Counted from the first letter of the stretch, positions 1 to 14,543 are shown. The stretch: 64,000 bases of DNA from an uncultured Prevotellaceae bacterium (GCA_902762565.1 CACWOS010000006.1:16373-80372); one strand, 5' to 3'. Notes: generated from the sequence alone by a model not told the origin. Program-made: numbers and translations.

Positions 1-1
1 C

Positions 2-385
2 ACATACGCCATCTGGCAGACCCCTCAGGCTACCTATCTGGCTGAGGCATGCGAAATGAACTGGATGCGCGAGTACTTCGGTCGCGGTGGTGACGAAATG
101 CTCATAGATCAGTCCGGTCATCGATACAAGTGTAAGGAAATATTGGGCTACCCCAACGACCTACTGTTCTGGAACGAAGGCATCACTGGTGACCACTTCG
201 CCATCGTCCACGTCTTCGAACCGTTGCCCTTGGAAATAGAGACCGTTACGCTTGTCGTGCCCGAAGGCGAACCCTTCGCCATGTGGGGTGCCAACTGGAG
301 TGGCAAGGTTCAACCGCTCAACCTCAAAGAACTGCGCCAGAACCAGCCCCTCTTCCAGTATCATGCCCGCCAAGTCGTCAAATAA
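2..385 (+). CDS. C-terminal part of an unrecognised protein (partial)
   Basis: The reading frame is open from base 2 of the window to a TAA at 383-385, so the gene begins upstream and only the last 127 residues are visible. No signal peptide or membrane segment is seen in this part. It is rich in aromatic residues and ends in QVVK. I do not recognise the family. A hairpin follows at 401-426, which suggests this is the last gene of its unit. Confidence 0.6.
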   Translation, partial: TYAIWQTPQATYLAEACEMNWMREYFGRGGDEMLIDQSGHRYKCKEILGYPNDLLFWNEGITGDHFAIVHVFEPLPLEIETVTLVVPEGEPFAMWGANWSGKVQPLNLKELRQNQPLFQYHARQVVK

Positions 386-400
386 CAAAAGGAATGAAGG

Positions 401-426
401 TCTGAGTTTACCGCAGTAAACTCAGA
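401..426 (+). terminator. Perfect 10-bp hairpin after the first gene
   Basis: Arms 401-410 (TCTGAGTTTA) and 417-426 are exact reverse complements around a 6-nt loop. It lies 15 bases after the stop codon. There is no clear T-run, so termination is inferred from position only. The rest of the gap to 596 is AT-rich, with a third copy of the arm sequence near 459 and nothing else I can name. Confidence 0.5.
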
Positions 427-596
427 TCTTACCATTACTAAATTTAGAATTAAGTGTCAGTAAACTCAAAGCCATTAGCTTATATCAACATAATGTTCCT
501 TGATTAAGAATAATTAACATATAGATTGCAAGATATTATATTGGTATTGTCGTATAACGAATAAAATGGTTTTTTGTTAAAGTTAATAGGTAAGAC

Positions 597-3539
597 ATGT
601 CATATACAAAATCAACCCAGGGAACAGCACGGAGCGCAGCGATGCGCCCCGTGCTGTGTTTCCTCTTAGCCATCATAGCCATTACAGGTTTTGCACAGAC
701 ACAACAGCAGGATACAACAAAAGTCAAGAACGAAAAGAAAGAGAAGAAACTCTATCTGTGGGGCTACCTGTCCGATTCGTTCACTCGAACGTACATCCCC
801 GACGTGAAGGTCGTGGTGCTGAGGCCCGACTCGTCGCTAGTCGACTCAGCACAGATTAGCAACGGCTACGGCAGTTTCAAGTCTTCGGAATACTATGTAC
901 AAGTACCAGCTAAGTCAGCCAAATACATCATCAAGGCCACCCATCCCGACTATGAGACGACCTACAAAGACTACGAAATCAAGTATGTCGCCCGCAACCG
1001 CGACTTCGAGGTACCGTCCATTCGCATGCGTCGCATCCAGCGCAGCAACTACGATAAGGAAGGCGGTACGTTACAGGAAATTGTCGTCAAGGCCACGAAA
1101 GTCAAGATGGTCTATAAAGGCGATACCATCGTCTTCAATGCCGATGCCTTCAACGTGCCAGAGGGTTCGATGCTCGACGGACTCATCAAGCAGTTGCCAG
1201 GCGTGGAGCTGAAGGAGGACGGCGAAATCTTTGTCAATGGTAAGAAGATTGAGAACCTGACGCTGAACGGTGCCGACTTCTTCAAGGGCAAGAACAAGAT
1301 CATGCTGGAGAACCTGCCGCACTATACGGTGAAGAATGTGCAGGTGTTCAACAAGCGCACACCCAAGAGCGAGTTTCTAGGGCGCGATGTGGAGGACAAG
1401 GAATACACGATGGACGTAGTGCTGAAGAAGGAATACAGGGTAGGGGGTACCGTCAACTTAGAGGCTGGCTACGGTACTGACAATCGCTACAAGACTCGTG
1501 GCTTCGGACTGCGTTATACGGACCAGACACGCGCGGTACTTTTTGGCGGCATGAATAACCTGAACGAATACATAGACTACGACCGCGAGGGTAACGAACG
1601 CGACCGAACGCAGGCTTCCGGCGACCGCGACCTGAAGAGCATTGGCGGCATGTGGGCGTGGCATGCTCCCGAGGAGCGTATCACTGATAATCTGGAGTTC
1701 CGCCTGAACTGGCAGGATGTCCATAACGAGAACGAAAGCAATAGCGAGAACTTCCTCGCTGGTAAGAGTACCTTCGGACAGTCGAACTCGATGAGCGATT
1801 ACCGTCCCTTTGCGCTGACGGCACGCAACACGTTCTACATCCGTAAACCCATCTATGTGTATTCGTGGGTCAACTTCGAATACAATCGTGGTAATAGTCG
1901 TGGTGAGAGTTGGTCGCTGACAGCCAACGACCAATTGCTGAAGGACTCGGTAAACCACACGTGGAGCATCTATAGTTCGAAAAACAACAGCATGCAACTG
2001 AGTTGGAATACCAATGGTGAATTCAAGTTACCTTGGGGCGACGAGTTGGAGTTGGACGTCGATATGAACTGGAACCGTCAGTGGAGCGACGGTAATTTTT
2101 CGCAGAACCGCTATACCTTGTTTAATACGGGGACTGTCGACCAACGCAACCAATATACCGACAGCCCTTACAAGAACTATGGTATCGGCGGACAACTGTC
2201 CTATCGGTTGCGACTGACCGAGAACTTCTCCATATCTCCAAGGTTCGGTATCAATTACAACTACAATACTAACGACAACCACATCTATCGGCTAGACTGG
2301 TTGGGACCGCAGTGGGCCGTCGATGGACCGAATCCCATGGGTTCGCTGCCTGTTGCCGACCAACTGGCGCTAGCCCTCGATGCTCCCAACTCGTCGGAGC
2401 AAAGCAACCGGGAAAACCAGTATAGTGCAGGCATGATGCTGAACTTCAGCAAGTCGCTGGAGAATAACAATGGCTATATATATTATTACGCCGTGCTGTC
2501 GAAGCAGTTCCATCGCAAGCACATGTCATATGACAGCGATGCACTGCATACCATGATGAACAGTAACTATGACTATCTGAAGCTGAACTTCCACTTCAAC
2601 TATAGTTTTGACAAAAGCCATAAGTCTATCTATGCTTACGGCCAGAACTCTGTCTCGCTGCCCAGCATCGGACAGTTGGCCGACATCACCCAGACCAACA
2701 ATCCACTATACATCCGCAAGGGTAATCCCGACCTGAAGCCACAGACCTACTGGTGGTTCAATGCCAGCTACCAGTCAAGGGTGGATAGCACTAACCAGCA
2801 CTTCAATATCAGCATCAGTGGTAACATCCAGCACAACGCCATGGCTACCGCCTATACTTACGACCCCGCCACCGGTGTTCGTACAACGTGGACAGAGAAT
2901 ATCAACGGCAACTGGAATATGAACGGCAGCATCGACTTCGGCCGTGCTTTGGACAAGAAGAAGTTTTGGTTCATTGGCGCTAACCTCGGTGGCGGCATTG
3001 GTCAGAGCACTGACCTCTCCTCCGTCCAGTCTGCTGCCACCACACAGCAACAGACCTTGGAACCCCAGCGTAACCGTGTCACCAGCACGAGCCTCTCCTT
3101 CGCGCCTAACCTCCGTTTCCAGAAAGAAAAGTTGACGCTTACATTCAAGGGCGATGTCACTTGGCGCCACTTTCACCGCAGCATCGAGGTCAGCGAGTTG
3201 CCCACCAATATGTATGACTTCGGCTATGGCTTCAACGCCAACTACAAGCTCCCTTGGAACTTCGTCATCGATACCGACCTACAGATGCATTCGCGCCGAG
3301 GCTATGCTGACGAACAGATGAACGATAACCGCCTCTACTGGGATGCTACGCTCACCAAGTCGTGGAAGCAGGGCCGTTGGGTTGCTAAGTTGAAGGGTTA
3401 CGACCTGTTGGGTCAGGTCACTCAGTGGCAGTACTACGTCTCTTCACAGGGTCGAACAGAATATTGGACCAACAACATGCGCCGCTATGTCCTGCTGTCG
3501 TTAGCCTACCGGTTCAGCCTGACGCCTAAGAAAAAATAA
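597..3539 (+). CDS. TonB-dependent-receptor-like outer-membrane beta-barrel protein
   Basis: A 980-residue outer-membrane protein. A signal peptide (MRPVLCFLLAIIAITGFAQ) starts at the second ATG, 642, which may be the real start; the ATG at 597 adds 15 residues. Next come a carboxypeptidase-regulatory-like beta-sandwich (about 50-150), a plug-like domain (about 160-275, with PEGSMLDGLIKQLPGVE) and a long barrel rich in alternating aromatic residues, ending YRFSLTPKKK. This order matches the outer-membrane beta-barrel family related to TonB receptors. It is not a typical SusC: no SusD partner follows, and the NEVVVxGYG motif is replaced by LQEIVVKATK. Substrate unknown. It stands alone between hairpins at 401 and 3538. 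Confidence 0.8.
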   Translation: MSYTKSTQGTARSAAMRPVLCFLLAIIAITGFAQTQQQDTTKVKNEKKEKKLYLWGYLSDSFTRTYIPDVKVVVLRPDSSLVDSAQISNGYGSFKSSEYYVQVPAKSAKYIIKATHPDYETTYKDYEIKYVARNRDFEVPSIRMRRIQRSNYDKEGGTLQEIVVKATKVKMVYKGDTIVFNADAFNVPEGSMLDGLIKQLPGVELKEDGEIFVNGKKIENLTLNGADFFKGKNKIMLENLPHYTVKNVQVFNKRTPKSEFLGRDVEDKEYTMDVVLKKEYRVGGTVNLEAGYGTDNRYKTRGFGLRYTDQTRAVLFGGMNNLNEYIDYDREGNERDRTQASGDRDLKSIGGMWAWHAPEERITDNLEFRLNWQDVHNENESNSENFLAGKSTFGQSNSMSDYRPFALTARNTFYIRKPIYVYSWVNFEYNRGNSRGESWSLTANDQLLKDSVNHTWSIYSSKNNSMQLSWNTNGEFKLPWGDELELDVDMNWNRQWSDGNFSQNRYTLFNTGTVDQRNQYTDSPYKNYGIGGQLSYRLRLTENFSISPRFGINYNYNTNDNHIYRLDWLGPQWAVDGPNPMGSLPVADQLALALDAPNSSEQSNRENQYSAGMMLNFSKSLENNNGYIYYYAVLSKQFHRKHMSYDSDALHTMMNSNYDYLKLNFHFNYSFDKSHKSIYAYGQNSVSLPSIGQLADITQTNNPLYIRKGNPDLKPQTYWWFNASYQSRVDSTNQHFNISISGNIQHNAMATAYTYDPATGVRTTWTENINGNWNMNGSIDFGRALDKKKFWFIGANLGGGIGQSTDLSSVQSAATTQQQTLEPQRNRVTSTSLSFAPNLRFQKEKLTLTFKGDVTWRHFHRSIEVSELPTNMYDFGYGFNANYKLPWNFVIDTDLQMHSRRGYADEQMNDNRLYWDATLTKSWKQGRWVAKLKGYDLLGQVTQWQYYVSSQGRTEYWTNNMRRYVLLSLAYRFSLTPKKK

Positions 3540-3566
3540 AAGACTGAAGATGAAGTTCAGTCTTTT
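3538..3566 (+). terminator. Terminator hairpin after the 597-3539 gene
   Basis: Perfect 11-bp arms (3538-3548 and 3556-3566, AAAAGACTGAA) around a 7-nt loop, overlapping the stop codon. The 3' arm ends in TTTT. It may act in both directions, since the gene at 3604 converges on it. Confidence 0.8.
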
Positions 3567-3603
3567 ATGCCACTTTGAGTTATAAGTGTCTCCAACAGCT
3601 CGT

Positions 3604-6600
3604 TTAGCGTATAACAGTCTTTTTGCCGTTGACGATATATAGACCAGGCTTCAGACGAATGTCTGAAGGTAGACGTCGGCCCTGCAGATCATAGATTGCA
3701 TCAGACACTGGGGTGTCAGTTAAGATGCCTTCTATTGCTGTAGGTTTTGAATAGTCGCTATTGTTGGTCAGATACATGTCATTGACTTTGATGTCCTGAT
3801 TGCCATTACCCCAGAATGCCACGATGTGAATGTCCTTTGTGTCGAGAGCCTGTCCTTTCTTATCACTGTCGTTGGTATACTTCGCTGTCTGCAAGTTTAC
3901 CACAATTTGCGTCTTTGAACCGAAGTCAGCTGTAGAGTAGCATGCTGACCAGATGCTGTTTTGTGTGAAGATGTTCAGGTGAGAACTGCTGCTCGCCGAA
4001 GACAGTTTGATGACGAGATATTTATAGGCAGACATGTCTGCTCCGTTAGGATACTCCCAACCCATCTGTCCCCATTGTCCGGGACGGAAGGTGTGGGTAG
4101 ACTCGGTGTATGTACCGTTTGCAAAGAAGTCGGTCTTGATGAACTGTTTGCCGAAGGGGAAGAAGGTGGAGCGTACGGTGAACTTCTGTGTCAATTCGTG
4201 TCCCAGCGGATCGGTATAGTAGACGCTAACGTTGGCGCTGCCCTCGGTAATACCGTAGATGCGTCCGTTGCGAATCTCGATGATGCCATCGCTGTCGGTC
4301 TCATAGCGTGCCTGTGCTGCAACGTTCTCAGAATGACCGTCGCGGAAAGTGGCCGTAACATCGAGCTGACCACTGTTGCCCACCATCAACTCAGAGGCTG
4401 TGGCCGACAGTGTTAGCGACTCAGCGGTGAGCATATCCTCGCTGAAGCCAGTAAATTCGGCGGGATAGTAGGTGGCCTCGTCGTAGCTTTCCTCGGTCGA
4501 GAACCAGTCAAAGTCGGCGTAGCCGTCACTACTGTCCTCGGTGGCCATGCAGAATAAGCCATAGCGGGCACCAACAAAGACGCTGAGATTGAACGAAAGC
4601 ACTGTCTCCTTTCCTGTTTTTGTAAATGTCTTGTTGTCGGTGGAATAGTAGAAACAGGCCTTGCCTGACTTGTATATGGCGGCGCGAAGATAGATGGTAT
4701 CCTTGACGGCTACCGTTTCAAGCACCTGTTCGTCGGGTGTAAAGTCATCATTCGTGCGGAGCTGATCCTGACGCCATACAAGTTGTAACTTACCGTTCTT
4801 CTTCTCTACTGCCAAGTAGGCATAGGGATCCTGGAAGATACAGATGCCGGCACGGTCGCCCTCAGCCAGTTTGCTGGCATCCATGCAGACGGTACCCTTC
4901 GTCAGCGAGGTTTCCTTACCATGGGCGATGAAGATGCGTTGGGTGAGCATGTTGCTGGCCGAAGTCAGTCGGTCGACTTTACCTGAGGTCTTCAGACGGA
5001 GCCATCCCGGTCGTTCGAACAGAGTCCAGGTGCCATTGTTGGGATTATGGTTCCACTCCCACTGCATTCCCAATGGGTAGTTGCGGAAATTGTCGTTCGT
5101 CGGCAGGGCCTTACGGGGCTGTACAGGCAGTGCAGGCTTAGCATAAGTGGCATTGGTGCCAACGGCACCTATGGGAGCGACAGGTTTACCATTTTTGCCG
5201 ATGACAGGCCACTCGTCGACCCATGTCACAGGCTGTAGGTTTGGTACGCGGCCCAGTGCGCCTATATCTTCTTGCAGAATAGTCCACCACTCTCCTTCAG
5301 GTGTATCGATAAGTGCCCCCTGATGAATGGTGTTGGCTTTGTTGTTGATGGTTTTTTCGAGGAGTACCTTTCCTTCGTATGGTCCGAAGATGTTCTTTGA
5401 GCGGTAGACGGACTGCCCGGAGGGCCAGCCGCCATTGGTGGCATAAATGTAATAATAGTCGCCAATCTTATAAAGGTGGGAACCCTCGAGTCCCTCTACG
5501 TCATTGATGACATCCTCTTCACGGATGAAGTTGAAGTCCTCGTCGAGTTCACACATCTTGATATTGGTGATGCCACAGGCAATGTAAACCTTGCCATTGT
5601 CAAAGAGCATACCCGGGTCGTAGTAGATGCGCGACAGTTTCTTCTTCTCCCATTTGCCTTCGGGGTCAGTAGCCGTCAGCAGCCAGCCGCCGGCATCATT
5701 GCCATTGATGAGCAGGTAGAATAGTCCGTTGTGGTATTTCATGGAGCAGGCCCACATGCCTTTACCGTATGCATCCTCGCCGTTTTCCAAGTTGTAGTTA
5801 GGCGTAGAAGCCAGTTCGGTCAGCGGCTGAGCGCAGTACTCCCAGTTGACCAGATCCTTTGACTTGAGGATGGTGGCGCCTGGGAAGTGATGCATGGTCG
5901 TAGATACCATGTAATAAGTGTCGTCAACACGGATGACATCGGGATCTGGGAAGTCGGCAAAGACAACAGGATTCTTGTATTTGCCGTTGCCTTGGTCGCT
6001 AACGTAGAAGTTCTTGAAGTCGGCATGTGCCCAGTCCTTCGTATAGTAGTCGGCATACCAGTCCATGCATGCTTTGCCGCAAGCCTCTGGATTGCCGTCA
6101 AAAGCAGGCTCGATGGTGCCTTGCAGCATCTTGTCGAGGTCGATGTACTCATGAGGGTGGGTCAGCGTCATGGAGATGTTGCCGAACTTGTCGAGTACCG
6201 CTTTGAAAGCTTTACCCCACTTTGATGTAGAACCAGTAGCCCATGTTCCGAGATTCTCATACACAATCTGTCCCATCTCATTGTATTGGATAGAACCATC
6301 CTGATTCTTCTTGGGCGTCTTGGGCTCCTTCACCGGACTCCAGTCGACCTCAGTGATGATAATGGGGTTGGTATCTACAACTGGTACAGCGTCGTGGAAG
6401 CTGTTGATCTTATTCGTAGGACTGGGATTGTCATCACTACTGTTATACCAGCCAGGATAATCGTGAACAGCATAGCCGATGTTATAGCCCTCGATAGGCC
6501 ATGAAGCATAGCTGCGGTAGTTTGACTGATAACCCGTACCAGGAATCCAGATGATACCAGTGAAGCCATTGGCACGAATCTTGTCCACGATAGGTTGGAA

Positions 6601-7269
6601 GTAGTCATGTAATGCCTTGGCATCGTCCTGATCATTGGCATTCTTTACGTTGACCGGCTCGTTAGCCAACTCGAGGCTGATCTGACCGGCATTTTTCAGG
6701 ATGGTTGTATTTTGGGTGACGATGTCCCAGACTTCTAACAGGTACTTCTGGTAGTAGTCGCCTACCTTCAGGTTATGGGGACAGACACCCGGCGGACGCA
6801 CCACGACATACTGGCGATGATTGATGGCTTTCGTCATTAGGGGTACATAAAGCGATTCCAGATAAGTCTTCAGTCGGTTGGGATTGAAGTGCCTGATATC
6901 GGCCTCGCCTTGAGCCTCGCTCGCAGGCTGGTCTATACCGTTAGCATAGGTATAGTTGTCATCGTTGGTCCATGCAGGTTCCAGATGCAGTCGGAACACG
7001 GTACACTTTGTGCTCTCGTATGCAGTGAAGCACTTCTCGAAATAGTCTAGGCAGCGCTGTCGGCCTGCATCATCGTAGCTCCAGCCCCAACGTCCGCCAT
7101 TGAACCATGCACTAGGTGTGTCCATCACGCCATGCAGCACTACGTGGTTGCCATGCTGGTCTACCAGCCAACGGCCTTCTACATGCAGAGAAGGCAATGG
7201 TTTTACGCCCTGTGCCCACGTCAAGGTGACCATCATCAGGACTGTACACACAAGAATAAGTCTTTTCAT
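3604..7269 (-). CDS. Secreted GH5 + GH43 bimodular hemicellulase with T9SS tail
   Basis: A 1221-residue exported enzyme. The ATG at 7269 gives signal peptide MKRLILVCTVLMMVTLTWAQ; the upstream in-frame start at 7278 would be TTG. Residues about 30-430 resemble GH5: NEP acid/base Glu near 205 and TEVDW nucleophile near 306. Residues about 430-720 are a GH43 propeller: FPDPD nucleophile near 440 and LEGSH acid near 594. A GH43-type C-terminal beta-sandwich (about 730-950), a Big_2-like domain and a further sandwich follow, then the tail YDLQGRRL...KPGLYIVNGKK. GH5/GH43 pairs usually attack xylan or arabinoxylan, so this enzyme is probably not part of the starch locus beside it. No LacI-type operator is seen at its promoter. 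Confidence 0.85.
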   Translation of the reverse strand: MKRLILVCTVLMMVTLTWAQGVKPLPSLHVEGRWLVDQHGNHVVLHGVMDTPSAWFNGGRWGWSYDDAGRQRCLDYFEKCFTAYESTKCTVFRLHLEPAWTNDDNYTYANGIDQPASEAQGEADIRHFNPNRLKTYLESLYVPLMTKAINHRQYVVVRPPGVCPHNLKVGDYYQKYLLEVWDIVTQNTTILKNAGQISLELANEPVNVKNANDQDDAKALHDYFQPIVDKIRANGFTGIIWIPGTGYQSNYRSYASWPIEGYNIGYAVHDYPGWYNSSDDNPSPTNKINSFHDAVPVVDTNPIIITEVDWSPVKEPKTPKKNQDGSIQYNEMGQIVYENLGTWATGSTSKWGKAFKAVLDKFGNISMTLTHPHEYIDLDKMLQGTIEPAFDGNPEACGKACMDWYADYYTKDWAHADFKNFYVSDQGNGKYKNPVVFADFPDPDVIRVDDTYYMVSTTMHHFPGATILKSKDLVNWEYCAQPLTELASTPNYNLENGEDAYGKGMWACSMKYHNGLFYLLINGNDAGGWLLTATDPEGKWEKKKLSRIYYDPGMLFDNGKVYIACGITNIKMCELDEDFNFIREEDVINDVEGLEGSHLYKIGDYYYIYATNGGWPSGQSVYRSKNIFGPYEGKVLLEKTINNKANTIHQGALIDTPEGEWWTILQEDIGALGRVPNLQPVTWVDEWPVIGKNGKPVAPIGAVGTNATYAKPALPVQPRKALPTNDNFRNYPLGMQWEWNHNPNNGTWTLFERPGWLRLKTSGKVDRLTSASNMLTQRIFIAHGKETSLTKGTVCMDASKLAEGDRAGICIFQDPYAYLAVEKKNGKLQLVWRQDQLRTNDDFTPDEQVLETVAVKDTIYLRAAIYKSGKACFYYSTDNKTFTKTGKETVLSFNLSVFVGARYGLFCMATEDSSDGYADFDWFSTEESYDEATYYPAEFTGFSEDMLTAESLTLSATASELMVGNSGQLDVTATFRDGHSENVAAQARYETDSDGIIEIRNGRIYGITEGSANVSVYYTDPLGHELTQKFTVRSTFFPFGKQFIKTDFFANGTYTESTHTFRPGQWGQMGWEYPNGADMSAYKYLVIKLSSASSSSHLNIFTQNSIWSACYSTADFGSKTQIVVNLQTAKYTNDSDKKGQALDTKDIHIVAFWGNGNQDIKVNDMYLTNNSDYSKPTAIEGILTDTPVSDAIYDLQGRRLPSDIRLKPGLYIVNGKKTVIR

Positions 7270-7315
7270 ATGATGCAATTTCTTTAGTTAATAATATTCT
7301 GTCAGAATTCGGCGG

Positions 7316-7347
7316 CAAAGATACAAATAAATATAGAGAAAAGCAAA
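7316..7347 (-). promoter_or_regulatory. Promoter of the GH5/GH43 gene
   Basis: On the minus strand TATCTTTG (7323-7316) matches the Bacteroidota -7 box, and TTTG (7347-7344) lies exactly 20 nt upstream. The -33 element falls inside the terminator hairpin at 7339-7373. Confidence 0.75.
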
Positions 7348-7373
7348 AGAAAACTTTTTTTTCTTTTGCTTTT
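7339..7373 (-). terminator. Terminator of the GH97 operon
   Basis: Perfect 15-bp inverted repeat: 7339-7353 pairs with 7359-7373 around a 5-nt loop, 30 bases after the GH97 stop. It is nearly all A/T, so the hairpin is weak in energy, but the match is exact. It overlaps the promoter of the next gene. Confidence 0.65.
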
Positions 7374-7402
7374 AGTATATTGTTATAATAAGAAAGAGCA
7401 CG

Positions 7403-12098
<4,696 letters not shown>

Positions 12099-12119
12099 AG
12101 TTCAATCGTGTTTTTATTA

Positions 12120-12143
12120 TTTTACCTTTTTACTTTTTTACCT
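12120..12143 (-). repeat. 8-bp tandem repeat before the GH77 start
   Basis: Three 8-bp units (12120-12127, 12128-12135, 12136-12143). In the sense of the genes they read AGGTAAAA, AAGTAAAA, AGGTAAAA. The array covers the end of the MFS gene and lies 21 bases upstream of the GH77 ATG. Confidence 0.75.
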
Positions 12144-13434
12144 TTATAATCGTCACACATGCAGCACCAATCAAGAGACTTATGCCGGCAACCAGCATCA
12201 TCGTGCTTTGTGCTGAACCTACCAATGTGAGGATGGTGCCGCCAAGGGCAGCGGCAATGATTTGCGGCACACAGATGGTTCCATTAAACAATCCCAGATA
12301 GGCACCCATGTGACCGTAGCCCTGTAGGGCGTTGGTGACTAGTGCAAATGGCATGGCCAGCATGGCGGCCCAAGCACAACCAATCAGAATAAAGGGTACA
12401 AAGAGCAGATATTGGTCGTGGATGAAGGGCACCATCGCAAAGCCAATACCTCCTAAGATGAGGCTGAGCGCATAGGCGAACTTGGCGTTCTTAAATTGCG
12501 TCAATACGGCAGCCCATACCACTGACCCGATAGCCTGAACGGCAAAGAGGATTCCCACCCAGTCGGCAGCGTCCTGATAGTTCTTGCTGGCAGTATCAGT
12601 GGTATTCCATACGGTATCGGCAATGGTGCCGGCAGTGTATGTCCACATATACATAAAGGCTACCCAGCAGAAAAACTGTACTAGGCCCACCTTCCAGAAT
12701 GCTGATGGTGCATTCTTCAAAAGGGCAATCCAGTTGCCACCTGTCTCTTCTTCCTCGTTCACAGTTCCGTTATACTCTGCATACTCCTGCGGATTCCACT
12801 CTTTTACTTTGGTCGTGGTGTAGATGACGCAGCCAATCAGAATGGCGGCGCCGATATAGAACGACCAGATGACGCTATCGGGAATGACGCCCTTGGCAGC
12901 CACATTGCTGATGCCTACAAAGGCAAAGACGTATGGGAATACATAGCCCACCACACTACCAGCATTGCAAAGGAACGACTGGATGCTATAGGCTTTGGCC
13001 TTTTGCTCCTCGTTGACCATGTCGCCTACCAGCATCTTGAAGGGTTGCATGGCCATGTTAATGCTGGTGTCGAGGAACATTAGTGCCACAAGTCCGAAGA
13101 TGAGTGCTGCACCGATGGTCAGTCCGAATGACCCGGAGTTAGGCAGCAGGCACATCACCAAAACGGCAACGGCAGCACCGACAAACAGGTATGGAATACG
13201 GCGTCCCCAGCGGGTCCAAGTCTTATCGCTCAGCGTTCCGACAATCGGTTGCACAAGAATGCCCATCAATGGTGGCAGTATCCAGAAATAACTCAGCGAG
13301 TGTGGGTCGGCACCCAACGTCGCAAAGATGCGCGAGATGTTGGCCGACTGCAAGGCATAGGCAATCTGCACACCAAAGAACCCAAAGCTCAGGTTCCATA
13401 GACTCCAAAACGGTAAATTCGGTTTTTGTTTCAT
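12130..13434 (-). CDS. MFS sugar transporter (SLC45/maltose-carrier-like)
   Basis: 434 residues, about 12 hydrophobic segments, inner membrane. The cytoplasmic loop VGTLSDKTWTRWGRRIPY is the MFS signature between helices 2 and 3 as found in SLC45-like and glycoside:cation symporters. Placed between a LacI regulator and GH77, it most likely moves maltose, maltodextrins or glucose into the cytoplasm. The last codons (VKK) are encoded by a short AGGTAAAA-type tandem repeat. Its start lies 63 bases after the lacI stop, behind a 9-bp tandem repeat. Confidence 0.88.
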   Translation of the reverse strand: MKQKPNLPFWSLWNLSFGFFGVQIAYALQSANISRIFATLGADPHSLSYFWILPPLMGILVQPIVGTLSDKTWTRWGRRIPYLFVGAAVAVLVMCLLPNSGSFGLTIGAALIFGLVALMFLDTSINMAMQPFKMLVGDMVNEEQKAKAYSIQSFLCNAGSVVGYVFPYVFAFVGISNVAAKGVIPDSVIWSFYIGAAILIGCVIYTTTKVKEWNPQEYAEYNGTVNEEEETGGNWIALLKNAPSAFWKVGLVQFFCWVAFMYMWTYTAGTIADTVWNTTDTASKNYQDAADWVGILFAVQAIGSVVWAAVLTQFKNAKFAYALSLILGGIGFAMVPFIHDQYLLFVPFILIGCAWAAMLAMPFALVTNALQGYGHMGAYLGLFNGTICVPQIIAAALGGTILTLVGSAQSTMMLVAGISLLIGAACVTIIKVKK

Positions 13435-13446
13435 ATTTAATAATTT

Positions 13447-13505
13447 TCTAGTTATTCTAGTTGCTCTAGATTTTCTAGATATTCTAGGTGGTCTAGTTTA
13501 TCTAG
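13447..13505 (-). repeat. Seven TCTAG boxes in a 9-bp tandem repeat
   Basis: TCTAG begins at 13447, 13456, 13465, 13474, 13483, 13492 and 13501, exactly 9 bp apart. The other four bases of each unit vary. The array fills the spacer between lacI and the MFS gene and ends about 12 bases before the MFS start codon. Confidence 0.9.
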
Positions 13506-14523
13506 TCGTTCCCCTTATTACAAGCCTGGTTCGGACCACGCGGCGCTGGGGTTTGTCGCGAGGAATGATGCCCTCTACCTGACTAATCAGTATGTCGACA
13601 GCCTCCTCACCCACTTTGATGCCACGCTGTTCTACGGTGGTCAGCATGGGGTCACAGGCTACTGCCCGCTGTCCGTTAGTGAAGCCACAGATGCTGATGT
13701 CGTTAGGAACATTGAATCCCATGTGCTTGGCAGTATAGAGGATGCCAATGGCCGTATCATCGTTGACGGCAAAGAAACCGTCTGGTCTTGGCTCGTTCTT
13801 CAGAACCTCTGGAGTAATGGCTTCCGCATCTGCACGGTTGTCACAAATGTATGTCAGCCCCTCATCGTATGTCAGTCCATGTTTCAGCAATGCATCCTTG
13901 TAACCGTTAAAGCGGTTCTTCGATATCTCCAAATTCATGGGCGATCCATAGAAAGCAATATTGCGACATCCCGTCTCAATCAGGTATGACACAGCATTAT
14001 AGGCTCCCATATAGTCGTCTACCACCACACGGCTTGCATTCACGCCCGTACATATTCTATCATAGAAAACAAGAGGCAGCCCTGCATCCATCAGTCGTTG
14101 GAAATGGTCATACTGATGTGTGTCCTTGGCCTGACTGACAATGATGCCACAGACCTTGTTCTCGTAGAACGACTGGCATATTCTTACCTCACGCTCATAC
14201 TGCTCATTGCTCTGGGCCACCATGATACGATAGCCATGTGCTGACGCCTCTTCCTCAATACCAGCCAGTACTGACGAGAAGTAGAAGTGGGTAAATTCCG
14301 GTATGATGACACCAATGACCTTTTGTGGTTTTATCCTTGAATGACGCAGCGACTCGGCTATCACGTTTGGCGTGAAATTGTGTTCGCGTGCATACTGCTG
14401 AATGGCAGCCCGACGTTCTGCCGAAATGCGTGGCGAGTCTTTCAAGGCTCGCGACACCGTTGCCACGGAGATACCAAACTCGCGGGCAATGTCCTTCATC
14501 GTTAATGGGGCTGTTTCTTTCAT
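13498..14523 (-). CDS. LacI-family regulator of the starch/maltose locus
   Basis: 341 residues. The N-terminal helix-turn-helix (TMKDIAREFGISVATVSRALKD within the first 30 residues) and hinge are followed by a periplasmic-binding-protein-like sensor (VIGVIIPEFTHFYFSSVLAGI, then VVDDYMGAYNA, FFAVNDDTAIGI). It starts the MFS-GH77-GH97 unit and diverges from susC, so the locus is its obvious target. A palindrome of LacI type lies between the two promoters (14604-14621) and again before the amylase. The distance of these sites from the promoters favours activation over simple blocking; this is inference. Confidence 0.92.
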   Translation of the reverse strand: MKETAPLTMKDIAREFGISVATVSRALKDSPRISAERRAAIQQYAREHNFTPNVIAESLRHSRIKPQKVIGVIIPEFTHFYFSSVLAGIEEEASAHGYRIMVAQSNEQYEREVRICQSFYENKVCGIIVSQAKDTHQYDHFQRLMDAGLPLVFYDRICTGVNASRVVVDDYMGAYNAVSYLIETGCRNIAFYGSPMNLEISKNRFNGYKDALLKHGLTYDEGLTYICDNRADAEAITPEVLKNEPRPDGFFAVNDDTAIGILYTAKHMGFNVPNDISICGFTNGQRAVACDPMLTTVEQRGIKVGEEAVDILISQVEGIIPRDKPQRRVVRTRLVIRGTTR

Positions 14524-14543
14524 TCAGTTGTTAGTTATGCATG

